Positions 9,157-17,830 of a DNA stretch of 64,000 bases are shown here, piece by piece. The notes beneath the pieces are model-generated. The model made no database searches, was not told where the DNA came from, and was given only the letters and a program-made list of their open reading frames with translations. The stretch covers positions 1 to 64,000 of the forward strand of contig NZ_BDBR01000004.1 of NCBI RefSeq assembly GCF_001613085.1, written 5' to 3'. Origin of the DNA: Nocardia salmonicida NBRC 13393. Lineage in GTDB: Bacteria; Actinomycetota; Actinomycetes; Mycobacteriales; Mycobacteriaceae. The translations under genes and the position numbers were made by a program. The number at the start of each line of letters is the position of its first letter. Position 1 is the stretch's first letter.

Positions 9157-9912
9157 ATGGCCGACGTGAAAGAAGTCGAGGTCCTCGTCGCGCATCACGA
9201 GCGCGCGACCTTGCGGGTCGGCGATGTGTTCCTGAAGATCGACGCTGATCAGTCGAATACCGACATCGAGGTCGAGGCAATGGCCATGGCGCCGATCCCG
9301 ACTCCGAAGGTCTTATGGCGCAAGCCGCCTGTGCTCGCGCTAGCCGCGCTACCGGGGAAGGCGCTCGGTCGCCTAGGTGAGCCGTCGACCGCGTCGTCGG
9401 CGGCGTGGGCCGCGGCAGGTGCCGCCGTCCGTACGCTGCACGACGCGCCGCTCCCGCCGTGGCCCGGTCGCAGTGTCGACGAGATCGCGGCGGAACTCGA
9501 CCACGAATGTGCATGGCTTGCCGAGAGCGGGGTGGTTGCCGCCGACGTGGTCGCCTTCAACCGCCGAGCTGCCGAGACTGCGCTCCGACCGTGGACACCT
9601 GCATTCACCCATGGCGACCTCCAGGTCGCCCACGTGTTCGTCGACGGTGCCGAGGTCACTGGCATCATCGACTGGTCCGAGGCCGGTCGAGGCGACCCCC
9701 TGTACGACCTCGCCACCCTGACACTCGGACACGAGGAACACCTCGGCGATGTGGTCGCCGGTTACGGCAGCGACGTAGACCTCGACGTGATCCGTGCGTG
9801 GTGGTCGCTGCGCAGTCTGCGCGGGGTCCGCTGGCTGGTCGAGCACGGTTTCGACCCGACCTCGCCGGGCTGCGAGGTCGACGTGCTGAGAACCCAGGTG
9901 ATGCGAGGCTGA
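9157..9912 (+). CDS. Aminoglycoside phosphotransferase-fold kinase
   Basis: A 251-residue protein with the APH catalytic loop FTHGDLQVAHVFVD (HGD base; His replaces the more usual Asn at the distal position) and the metal-binding IIDWSEAGRGDP segment. The N-lobe is short (VGDVFLKID). Related proteins phosphorylate small molecules or choline-like substrates; resistance cannot be claimed. The start at 9157 is only 27 bp from the divergent VOC gene start; an in-frame GTG lies at 9139. The pair must share a very compact regulatory region or use leaderless transcripts. Confidence 0.85.
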   Translation: MADVKEVEVLVAHHERATLRVGDVFLKIDADQSNTDIEVEAMAMAPIPTPKVLWRKPPVLALAALPGKALGRLGEPSTASSAAWAAAGAAVRTLHDAPLPPWPGRSVDEIAAELDHECAWLAESGVVAADVVAFNRRAAETALRPWTPAFTHGDLQVAHVFVDGAEVTGIIDWSEAGRGDPLYDLATLTLGHEEHLGDVVAGYGSDVDLDVIRAWWSLRSLRGVRWLVEHGFDPTSPGCEVDVLRTQVMRG

Positions 9913-10047
9913 CAAGAACGCCCCGCCCTGCCGATTCGATCAGGCACTGAGGTGGTGCGCCGAACGTTCTACGATAGTGAGTCGGGTGCGATGCGGAGCA
10001 GTTGCTTGCCAAGCTGTGGCGCTGATCGGATCAGCCCGCGACGGCAC

Positions 10048-11232
10048 TCAACCGACACCGGCTTCCGTGTTCAGGTACACCACGAGATCGCGGGGCAGGC
10101 CGTGGGTGTCGTGCAGGTAGTGGTAGTCGTCGTCGGTCAAGGGTCCGGTGAATCGGCGGTGGGACAAGAGCTTTCGTCCGCGTTGGAGTAGTAGGTCGAA
10201 TTTTCGTTCCTCGTCGAGCAGGACGGTGCGCACCTCGTGGGGGTCAGCAGATTGCTGGAAATGCCCGAGGGTGTGTTCCACGAGCTCGATCGGTAAGTCG
10301 GACAGGGTGCGGGTCGGATCGTCGCGCCACAGCGCGGTCAGGGTGCGGCGGATCAAGCGGCGAAGTATGTGACCGCGGCCGGACGGGGACGGTGTGACGC
10401 GATCGCCGAGGACGACGATGCCCGATCGCAGATGGTCCGACAGCAGTCGCAGCGACCGCTCGTCCAGCGGGCCCCAGGTTCTGGGCAGGGTGGTGAGCCA
10501 GGGCTCGAAAACGTCGATCTCGAAGACGGACTGCGTGTTCTGCAGGATTCGCACCAGCCGTTCCACACCAAGGCCGGTGTCGATACCGGGTCGGCGCATC
10601 GGTTCGAGACTGCCGTCGGGATGCCGGACGTAGCGCATCATGACGTGGTTCCACACCTCCACCCACCGGTCATCAGATGTCGGTGTGCCCTGCGGACTTT
10701 CGTCTCCCGTCCAGACGAAGATCTCGGAATCGGGCCCGCAGAGTCCGGTCGGGCCGTTGGACCACCAGTTCTCGTCAGTGGTCGGTTCGACCGGCAACCC
10801 CAGTTCATTCCACGTGCGCCACGACTCGTGGTCGGGCTCGACCTGGTCGTCACCGCCGAATACCGTGACGTGCATCCGGCAGGGGTCGATGCCGAAGCCG
10901 TCGCGAAGCAATTCGAATCCCCAGCGCAGGCTCTGCGGGCCGCCGTAGTCGCCGAGTGACCAGGACCCGAGCATTTCGAACACGGTGAGGTGAGTGTCGT
11001 CGCCGATCTCATCGAGATCGGTGGTGCGCAGGCATCGTTGCAAGCTGGTGAGCCGCCGACCGAGCGGGTGGGTTCGGCCCATCAGATATGGGGTCAGTAG
11101 GTGCATCCCGGAGGTGGTGAACAGCACAGGGTCATCCGGCGAGGGAATGAGCGATCCGCCCGGCGTGATTTCATGCCCGCGTTCGCGGAAGAAGTCGAGG
11201 AAAGTCTGAACGGTTTGTTCTGTCGTGATCAT
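10048..11232 (-). CDS. Alanyl-tRNA synthetase-like protein, catalytic core only
   Basis: The 394-residue product starts MITTEQTVQTFLDFFRERGH and follows class II AlaRS: FTTSGMHLLTPYLMG, SLQRCLRTTDLDEIGDD, FEMLGSWSLGDY, GPTGLCGPDSEIF, WNHVMMRY, IDTGLGVERLVRIL and GRGHILRRLIRRTL. It ends soon after the tRNA-recognition helices. The editing domain and the C-terminal C-Ala domain of housekeeping AlaRS (about 880 residues) are absent. It may charge tRNA-Ala as a spare enzyme or supply activated alanine to another acceptor; both are inference. GGAG precedes the ATG. The upstream alanine-rich leader peptide and hairpin suggest control by alanyl-tRNA supply. Confidence 0.85.
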   Translation of the reverse strand: MITTEQTVQTFLDFFRERGHEITPGGSLIPSPDDPVLFTTSGMHLLTPYLMGRTHPLGRRLTSLQRCLRTTDLDEIGDDTHLTVFEMLGSWSLGDYGGPQSLRWGFELLRDGFGIDPCRMHVTVFGGDDQVEPDHESWRTWNELGLPVEPTTDENWWSNGPTGLCGPDSEIFVWTGDESPQGTPTSDDRWVEVWNHVMMRYVRHPDGSLEPMRRPGIDTGLGVERLVRILQNTQSVFEIDVFEPWLTTLPRTWGPLDERSLRLLSDHLRSGIVVLGDRVTPSPSGRGHILRRLIRRTLTALWRDDPTRTLSDLPIELVEHTLGHFQQSADPHEVRTVLLDEERKFDLLLQRGRKLLSHRRFTGPLTDDDYHYLHDTHGLPRDLVVYLNTEAGVG

Positions 11233-11307
11233 GGTGGTTGCTCCATCGATGTGAAATCGACCGGAAGCGACCGCATACGGCAAGTCCGGCAACAAGACCG
11301 ACGCAAA

Positions 11308-11332
11308 CCAGCGGACCGTTTCCGGCCGCTGG
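11308..11332 (-). terminator. Attenuator-type hairpin in the leader of the AlaRS-like gene
   Basis: On the transcribed strand CCAGCGG-CCG-GAAA-CGG-T-CCGCTGG forms a 10-bp stem with one bulge and a GAAA tetraloop, followed by TTTGCGT. It lies between the leader peptide stop and the AlaRS-like start. It could be a terminator controlled by leader translation; the U-run is weak, so strength is uncertain. Confidence 0.55.
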
Positions 11333-11347
11333 CGTGGGAGAAAGAGG

Positions 11348-11416
11348 TCAGGCGGCAGCGACCGGCGAGCGGAGAGCTCGTGCGGTCGCGGCAGCGATTC
11401 GTGAAGTGACCTTCAT
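11348..11416 (-). CDS. Alanine-rich leader peptide (22 residues)
   Basis: The frame starts ATGAAGGTC and encodes 22 residues, 8 of them alanine, with Ala triplets at residues 8-10 and 20-22, the latter right before the stop. No Shine-Dalgarno is visible. A TACCGT -10 hexamer ends 6 nt before the ATG, so the transcript would begin at the start codon (leaderless), a common actinobacterial arrangement. A run of codons for the amino acid handled by the downstream enzyme is the hallmark of ribosome-mediated attenuation. The distance from its stop to the AlaRS-like start is about 115 nt. Confidence 0.6.
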   Translation of the reverse strand: MKVTSRIAAATARALRSPVAAA

Positions 11417-11422
11417 GCGGCG

Positions 11423-11428
11423 ACGGTA
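11423..11428 (-). promoter_or_regulatory. -10 element of the AlaRS-like leader transcript
   Basis: TACCGT (TANNNT) on the minus strand, 6 nt before the leader-peptide ATG. No convincing -35 is seen. Confidence 0.45.
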
Positions 11429-11664
11429 GCAACGGGGCTGTGCCGAGCACCACCGATTTATGGGCTGGAGGTAGTCGACGAAATGCGCCCGGCTCACCTC
11501 AACGCTTTACGCTCCGGTCGCCCACTGGAAGCTGGATTGGCCGGAGGACGAGCACGGCCGGACCGAGACTAGCGGCGGAGCCCGGTGAGAATTCGGACCG
11601 GGCAATCTCTTAGCCCGCACTCCCCTACCGCAGCGGATCGACGGAAACCTCATCAACTGCCCGT

Positions 11665-12306
11665 CTACTGACGGGCTCTCGTCGGGGGCATCGCGGGCAT
11701 CAATCGTGGCACCGGCGGCAGCGGCGCCGCCGCCGGTGAGGCTTGGAACGCTTGGATCATGAGGGCGGCGAAGCGGCGGGAGGCCGCGATTCGTGCTACC
11801 GGTGTGCCGGCATGGATGCCGTTGTTGGCCATGATCATGAGGATGAGGTCGTCCACCACGATGTCGGGGCGCAGGCGGCCGGTGTCCTTGGCGCGACGGA
11901 TCAGTTCGGCGGCGCCGGTGAGCGAGGAGTTGCGGATCGCGGCGAAGTCCAGCGCGTGGGGGTAGGCGGACATGAAGGCCGCGGCGAACCCGTGGTCGCG
12001 GGCTTGCAGCTCGCAGAGCTTCTCGACGGTGCGGCAGAAGCCGTGCCAGGGATCGGGGTCGGCGAGCCCTTCGTCCACGAGCGTCCGGCAGGCGAGCATC
12101 TGATCGGTGAACGCCTCGGCGACCAGCATCTCCTTGGTCGGGAAATGGCGATACAGGGTGGCGGGGCCGACTTGGGCGCGCCGGGCGATCTCCCGCATCG
12201 GCACGTCCAGGCCGTCGATGACGAACACCGCGCGGGCCGCGTCGAGGATGCGTTCGCGGTTGTCGCGGGCATCGGAACGCAGGGTGTGAGGCAAACCAGT
12301 GGTCAC
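11665..12306 (-). CDS. TetR-family regulator
   Basis: Starting from GTG 12306, the 213-residue product begins VTTGLPHTLRSDARDNRERI. It has a TetR helix-turn-helix (MREIARRAQVGPATLYRHFP, residues about 38-57) and a ligand domain with LCELQARDHGFAAAFMSAYP. The tail is Ala/Pro-rich. A GTG three codons upstream is an alternative. It is divergent from the MDR dehydrogenase at 12390, and a perfect dyad lies between them, so it probably represses that gene and itself. Confidence 0.9.
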   Translation of the reverse strand: MTTGLPHTLRSDARDNRERILDAARAVFVIDGLDVPMREIARRAQVGPATLYRHFPTKEMLVAEAFTDQMLACRTLVDEGLADPDPWHGFCRTVEKLCELQARDHGFAAAFMSAYPHALDFAAIRNSSLTGAAELIRRAKDTGRLRPDIVVDDLILMIMANNGIHAGTPVARIAASRRFAALMIQAFQASPAAAPLPPVPRLMPAMPPTRARQ

Positions 12307-12323
12307 CGCTCTCACTTTAGCTA

Positions 12324-12343
12324 AACGGACGGGGGTGTCCGTT
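12324..12343. promoter_or_regulatory. TetR operator
   Basis: AACGGAC and GTCCGTT form a perfect 7-bp inverted repeat separated by GGGGGT, directly between the divergent tetR and MDR genes. TACCGT at 12343 could be the -10 of the dehydrogenase, so binding would block it. Confidence 0.7.
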
Positions 12344-12389
12344 ACCGTCCCACTGGTCAGTTCCGCTCGAACAGAACATGGAGGCACCT

Positions 12390-13373
12390 ATGAAGGCGGT
12401 CATGGTCCCAGCGTTCGGAGGTCCCGAGGTCCTCGCGGTGGTCGAACTCCCCGACCCGAATCCGGCCGTCGGACAGGTGGTGATCACGACCGAGGCGATC
12501 GGCGTCGGTGGTGTCGACACCCTTCTCCGAAGTGGCGCGCTTGCCGCGTACGGAGCCACGCCAGGTCGCATTCTCGGACAAGAGGTCGTCGGCACCGTGA
12601 CCGAGGTCGGCGAGGGTGTCGACACAGGGTGGATCGGTCAGCGTGTGTGGGCGTTCACCGGCGAGGGCGGCGGATACACCGAGCGCGCCGTCGCCTCGGC
12701 CGAGACGCTCGTCCCCCTCCCGCAGACCCTGTCGGCTGTCGACGCGGTCACACTCGGCAGTTCGGCCATGGTGGCCCACTTCGCTTTGCGCCATGCGCAT
12801 TTCGCGCGCGGCGAGTCGGTGCTGGTGCGTGGCGCGGCCGGCGGAATCGGAGTGGCGGCGGTCCAGCTCGCGGCCGGTGGCGGTGCCGGTGCGGTCGCGG
12901 TCACGACCTCCTCGCGCGAGCGCGGCGATCGCCTGCGCGAGCTCGGCGCGACACACGTGCTTGACCGCGCAGGTCGGGGCGCGGAGAACGCCCCGGCGGG
13001 CTACGACGTCGTCATCGACATCGCCTCGGGCGCGGATCTACCATCGTTTCTCACCATGCTCGAGCCGAACGGTCGCATGGTGGCTGTCGGCGTGATGGCA
13101 GGCATGCCACCGGCGGACTTCGGTATGGAAATGGTCAAGGCGTTCAGGAAATCGACGTCGTTCGCGACCTTCAGTGCCGATACCGTGCCTGCATCCGACC
13201 GGCGGGCCGCGACCGCCGAACTCTTCGCCGCCTCGGTTCGCGGCGACCTGAAAGCAGTTGTGCACGAAACGCTTTTCCTGGAACAAGCTGTGCTGGCCCA
13301 CCAGAAAATGGAGACGGGCGAGGTTTTCGGCAGAATCGTGCTCACGCCATCGGCGGGCACGGGGCGCCGATGA
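12390..13373 (+). CDS. MDR-family NADPH:quinone reductase-like oxidoreductase
   Basis: From ATG 12390 (GGAGG upstream) the 327-residue product starts MKAVMVPAFGGPEVLAVVEL. It shows the zinc-free quinone oxidoreductase pattern: GRILGQEVVGTV, GGGYTERAV, and the nucleotide-binding VLVRGAAGGIGVAAVQLA near residue 150. The structural zinc cysteines are missing, as in QOR-type enzymes. It reduces quinones or enones in characterised relatives. The divergent TetR and its operator imply induction by a small, probably electrophilic, compound. Confidence 0.88.
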   Translation: MKAVMVPAFGGPEVLAVVELPDPNPAVGQVVITTEAIGVGGVDTLLRSGALAAYGATPGRILGQEVVGTVTEVGEGVDTGWIGQRVWAFTGEGGGYTERAVASAETLVPLPQTLSAVDAVTLGSSAMVAHFALRHAHFARGESVLVRGAAGGIGVAAVQLAAGGGAGAVAVTTSSRERGDRLRELGATHVLDRAGRGAENAPAGYDVVIDIASGADLPSFLTMLEPNGRMVAVGVMAGMPPADFGMEMVKAFRKSTSFATFSADTVPASDRRAATAELFAASVRGDLKAVVHETLFLEQAVLAHQKMETGEVFGRIVLTPSAGTGRR

Positions 13374-13507
13374 GATCGTTCGCTGCCCGAGATATCCGGT
13401 GATTCCGCGACCCGTGCGGCGGCAACTGCCAGCGCTACGGCGCGGAAGATCAACGAGCCGTGGAAATTCTAGCGGCTGGCGCCGAACCCCGGCTCTATGG
13501 TGGACCG

Positions 13508-13873
13508 ATGGCATCGATCAAACAGATCCAAGTCACCTTCGACTGCGCAGAACCTGAGCGCCTCGCTCGCTTCTGGTCGGCGGTATCGGGATACGAGCAT
13601 CGGGGTTCGGCATGCGTTGATCCCTCCGGTGTGGGCCCCCGCCTGTATTTTCAACGCGTTCCAGAAGGCAAGGTTGTCAAGAATCGGGTGCATCTCGACG
13701 TGCGGGTCGGTACCGGGCTCGTAGGGGAAGAGCGCATCACCGCGCTCGAGACCGAATGCACACGACTGGTCGCGCTCGGTGCGGTACGTGTTCAACTACT
13801 TCGTGCCGATGGTGTCAACGAGTCGTGCCTGGTGATGCAGGACATCGAGGGCAACGAGTTCTGTCTCGACTGA
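13508..13873 (+). CDS. VOC-family glyoxalase-like protein
   Basis: A 121-residue protein starts MASIKQIQVTFDCAEPERLA with the FWSAVSGYE motif of the Glyoxalase_6 type. It continues RLYFQRVPEGK, KNRVHLDV and VMQDIEGNEFCLD, the last being the conserved closing D-x-EGNEFC. An in-frame extension to 13460 lacks a ribosome-binding site. It may act in resistance or isomerisation chemistry; the substrate is unknown. Confidence 0.82.
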   Translation: MASIKQIQVTFDCAEPERLARFWSAVSGYEHRGSACVDPSGVGPRLYFQRVPEGKVVKNRVHLDVRVGTGLVGEERITALETECTRLVALGAVRVQLLRADGVNESCLVMQDIEGNEFCLD

Positions 13874-13935
13874 GCGGCCGTGAATGTGGCGCTTTCGGGA
13901 GATCGTGGAACGGCTTGTCGTAAAAGGACTCTCGA

Positions 13936-15303
13936 CTATTTCCGGCCCACGTTCAGAATACGGCCGAGGCCTTCCAGCACCGCGCGGGCATTCGCGATGC
14001 CGATCCGGGCGGCGATGGCGGGCGTGAGTAGTGCGCTGGGTTTGTCGACGAGTCCCATCACCCGGTACAGGGTGGTCGCGACCGCGGTGTCACGTTCGGC
14101 GGCGATCAGCACCGGATCGAGCGCCGCGACGGCGGCTCGAACCATCAACGAGGCATTGGCGCTCACGTGTGGCATGGCGCCGTCGGCGATCACGGTGAGT
14201 CGCCAGGCGTTGTCGATCTCGGGCGTGACCGCGCTGTAAAACCTTGCGGCAAGGTTGTTTCCACCCCGAGCGAGGCACTCGCGCAGCACGGCCATCTGGA
14301 TCGCCGCGACGGTCATGCCCTGTCCGTAGACGGGGCTGAAGCTGCACAGGCTGTCGCCGACCGCGAGCAGTCCCTCGGGGAAACGATCGAGCCGCTCATA
14401 GCGACGGCGCAGGTTGGCCTTATACCGGAAGGTCGAGATGTCGCCCAGCAGTTCACCGTTCTTGATGGCGTCGAGTACGTCGGGCGGGGCGATCACCGCG
14501 GCGAAGTCGAGGAAGCCGGCCGCGTCCTTCGGTGGTTCCTCGCCGTCGTGGCCGATCAGGGTGAGGATGTGGCGGTTGCCTTCGACGGCGAACAGGGCGA
14601 GGGCACGCGGGGGTAGGTCGCGTACGCCGATCGTGACCAGCTTGTCGTGGGGCAGCGCATTCGGCGGCAGCTGGATGAGGGCGCTGCGGTAGATGATGTC
14701 GATGGTGGTGCCTTCTTCGACCGGGCGGTCGTAGCCGAGCTTGTCCAGCCACGCGGGGACGACGCTGGCACGGCCCATCGATGCTACGACCAGGTCCGCG
14801 TCGATGGTTTCGCGCGCACCGTCCGAACGGTCCAGGATCGCGAGACCGGTGATCCGCGTTCCGTCGGCGTCGACGACGGGCGCCCCCGCCTCGCACCTGT
14901 CGCGAATGGTGACGTTGGACAGCGCCTCGACACGCCTGCGCAGCTGATTCTCGAGGTGGGGGCGACTCGCCTGAAAAGCTTTGTGCCCGGTCGAAACTCG
15001 CTTGAGGGTACGGCCGGCCATGGTGAAGCGGACTTCGCGGAGAGCATCGCATTCGACCACGCCACTCATTCGCATGTCGTCGCCGAACCCCGGGAACAGT
15101 TCCTCGAGGATGTCCTTACCCCGCGGCAGCAGCCCGTGCACGTGGCGCCCCTGCGGGACGCCTTTTCGCGCCTCGGAATCCGGGAGCAGGGCATCTCGCT
15201 CGATCACCGTCACTCTCGAGTAGGTCTCGCTGAGCACTCGAGCGGCAAGTAGCCCGCCGATGCCCGCACCCAACACGACCGCGTGATCGCCGATTTTCGG
15301 CAT
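13936..15303 (-). CDS. FAD-dependent oxidoreductase (epoxidase/hydroxylase type)
   Basis: The start at 15303 has GGAGG seven bases upstream. The 455-residue product opens MPKIGDHAVVLGAGIGGLLA (FAD-binding GxGxxG), then ERDALLPDSEARKGVPQGRH. It carries the second FAD motif LLAVGDSLCSFSPVYGQGM near residue 310. The GVPQGRHVHGLL element is typical of actinobacterial FAD monooxygenases related to squalene epoxidase and geranylgeranyl reductase. The C-terminal helices may be membrane-associated. It is divergent from a TetR gene with an operator between them. Confidence 0.86.
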   Translation of the reverse strand: MPKIGDHAVVLGAGIGGLLAARVLSETYSRVTVIERDALLPDSEARKGVPQGRHVHGLLPRGKDILEELFPGFGDDMRMSGVVECDALREVRFTMAGRTLKRVSTGHKAFQASRPHLENQLRRRVEALSNVTIRDRCEAGAPVVDADGTRITGLAILDRSDGARETIDADLVVASMGRASVVPAWLDKLGYDRPVEEGTTIDIIYRSALIQLPPNALPHDKLVTIGVRDLPPRALALFAVEGNRHILTLIGHDGEEPPKDAAGFLDFAAVIAPPDVLDAIKNGELLGDISTFRYKANLRRRYERLDRFPEGLLAVGDSLCSFSPVYGQGMTVAAIQMAVLRECLARGGNNLAARFYSAVTPEIDNAWRLTVIADGAMPHVSANASLMVRAAVAALDPVLIAAERDTAVATTLYRVMGLVDKPSALLTPAIAARIGIANARAVLEGLGRILNVGRK

Positions 15304-15364
15304 GCCCGTACCTCCGAACGTCGATGTTCCGAGTCCTGTACACGGATCGATTCGCGGATCCATC

Positions 15365-15394
15365 ACTGAGACTGAAATCGAATATAGTCTCAGT
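15365..15394. promoter_or_regulatory. TetR operator with embedded -10
   Basis: ACTGAGACT and AGTCTCAGT are 9-bp inverted arms separated by 12 bp, between the divergent FAD oxidoreductase and tetR genes. TATAGT at 15383-15388 overlaps the right arm and could be the -10 of tetR. Confidence 0.7.
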
Positions 15395-15445
15395 ACCGAC
15401 TCGACCGCAACCGGTCGTGCCGTCCCGAAGCGAGGAGCATGCAGA

Positions 15446-16018
15446 ATGACCGGCATGACCAATGCGACACAGTCGTCCTCGCTGCTCGCGGACACCGCCT
15501 TGGCGATGATGGCCGAGACCGGCCTGGACGACCTGACGCTGACCGCGGTCGCTCGCCGGGCAGGCGTCTCACGCGCGACCGCCTACCGCGAGTTCGGAGA
15601 CAAGAACGGCCTCATCGCGGCCGTCAGCAAGATCGAAGTAGCCCGCATGATGAGCGCCGCCTACCAGGAGATCGACATCTTCACTCCGGTCCGGCGGTTG
15701 GCGAAAGACGCTGTGGTCTTTGCTATCTGCTACCTGCGCCGACACCCGGTGATCTCCCGGCTGCGCGACCAGGAACCCGGATGGCTGATCAATGTCGCGA
15801 TCGAGCACGAAGGGTCCGAGCTCAACCTGATCGAGACAGTCGGCGCCTTCATCGCGCCGCTACTGGCGGCTCGCGACGACAGTGCGTCGCTCATGGTCAC
15901 CCCGGCGCAGGCCGCGGAGATCGCCGTCCGCACCGTGCTGTCGCATGTACTGATCAAGCGCAGCAGCCTCACCGACGAACAGGTCGGCGACGCGGTGGCC
16001 CGCGCCATCAGCCGCTAG
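15446..16018 (+). CDS. TetR-family regulator
   Basis: ATG 15446 follows GAGGAG by 8 nt. The 190-residue product has its helix-turn-helix at LTLTAVARRAGVSRATAYRE (residues about 33-52), then FGDKNGLIAAV. The C-terminal domain contains FAICYLRRHPVISRLRDQEP and ends VGDAVARAISR. It is divergent from the FAD oxidoreductase with a 30-bp dyad in between, so it likely represses both. The ligand is unknown. Confidence 0.9.
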   Translation: MTGMTNATQSSSLLADTALAMMAETGLDDLTLTAVARRAGVSRATAYREFGDKNGLIAAVSKIEVARMMSAAYQEIDIFTPVRRLAKDAVVFAICYLRRHPVISRLRDQEPGWLINVAIEHEGSELNLIETVGAFIAPLLAARDDSASLMVTPAQAAEIAVRTVLSHVLIKRSSLTDEQVGDAVARAISR

Positions 16019-16804
<786 letters not shown>

Positions 16805-16872
16805 TGAACGACCACCCCTCCCACTGGTTCGGCAGGCCCACCCACTGACTTCACCCGGGCAACGGGGCGCGG

Positions 16873-17718
16873 TCAGCCGCGCTCGGCCCCGTGCGGCCAC
16901 ACCACATCGACTGGAACACCTCGTTCACGCGCCAGGGCGACGACTGTCCCGGTACCGGCACGCTCGCCGGCCTGGCCGTCCCACACCGCGATCATCCGGT
17001 CGGCCTCGCCGACGAGGACCTCGTTGGCGGCCTCATAGGCTTCGCGGCCCGCAGTGTCGAAGTCCATCACCCGAACCGTCGTGGCTCGCTCGATGAGCGT
17101 GTCGAACTGCGCCAGAGCGTCCGGCTTCACCTTCGCCTCTCGGTAATCGCGCGACGGCAGCACCACCTCGAGGCGGCCTCCGGCGTCGAGGACGGCTTCG
17201 GCGAACACGCTGTCGGCGCCGCGGGCGAGACACGAGATGCCGACCGGATTCGGGGTGTCGGCGATCAGATCGGCGATTGCCGCGCGAACGATCGGGACCG
17301 TGTCGGCGGTGATGTTCGTGTGCCCGGTGACGCCGATTCGCAGTGCGCCATGACGGCGGACCGGATCACCCCCCAGACCCTCGATGTATTCGGCTCCCCA
17401 TCGGTTCAACTCGGTGACGAAGCCGCGCAGCGCTTTCCCGGTGGTGGTGAGCGAATACTCCACGCGTGGTGGAACTTCGGCGAAGGCGTGCCTGTTCACG
17501 ATGCCGTCTTGTTCCAGCTCGCGTAGTTGGCGGGTGAGTACGCGCGGAGTCACCTCGCCGACCTTGCGGCGTAGTTCGCCGTAGCGCAGGGGCTCGTCGA
17601 GGAGGTATTTGACGATGGTCATCTTCCACGCGCCGCCGAGCACGGCGATGCTCACCTCGACGGGGCAGCTCCGCATCGCTCGCACAATCGGAGCCCGGAT
17701 TTCGTCCTCGTCAGCCAT
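16873..17718 (-). CDS. HxlR-type regulator fused to a SLOG-like domain
   Basis: From ATG 17718 (281 residues) the first half is an HxlR winged helix: CPVEVSIAVLGGAWKMTIVK, LRYGELRRKVGEVTPRVLTR, then EQDGIVNRHAFAEVPPRVEY and LTTTGKALRGF. The second half (from about residue 130) reads LRIGVTGHTNI, GISCLARGADSVFAEAVLDA, EVVLPSRDYRE, and EADRMIAVWDGQ. This is a Rossmann-like pattern matching the SLOG/DprA-LOG superfamily. Longer starts (17745, 17763) would place coding sequence over a palindrome, so I prefer 17718. It is divergent from an MFS transporter, its probable target. Confidence 0.8.
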   Translation of the reverse strand: MADEDEIRAPIVRAMRSCPVEVSIAVLGGAWKMTIVKYLLDEPLRYGELRRKVGEVTPRVLTRQLRELEQDGIVNRHAFAEVPPRVEYSLTTTGKALRGFVTELNRWGAEYIEGLGGDPVRRHGALRIGVTGHTNITADTVPIVRAAIADLIADTPNPVGISCLARGADSVFAEAVLDAGGRLEVVLPSRDYREAKVKPDALAQFDTLIERATTVRVMDFDTAGREAYEAANEVLVGEADRMIAVWDGQAGERAGTGTVVALARERGVPVDVVWPHGAERG

Positions 17719-17744
17719 ACGCTCGATGGTATCCAACTCGTCCA

Positions 17745-17764
17745 TATGGACAATATTGTGCATA
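17745..17764. promoter_or_regulatory. Palindromic operator between hxlR and the MFS gene
   Basis: TATGGACAAT and ATTGTGCATA form a 20-bp dyad with a single mismatched pair. It lies between the divergent starts at 17718 and 17831. Confidence 0.6.
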
Positions 17765-17830
17765 CTGTCGATCCAGTTCAGTGGTTGATAGAAACGAGGG
17801 TAAGGACGTCGAGCAACGCGAAGGATTCCG

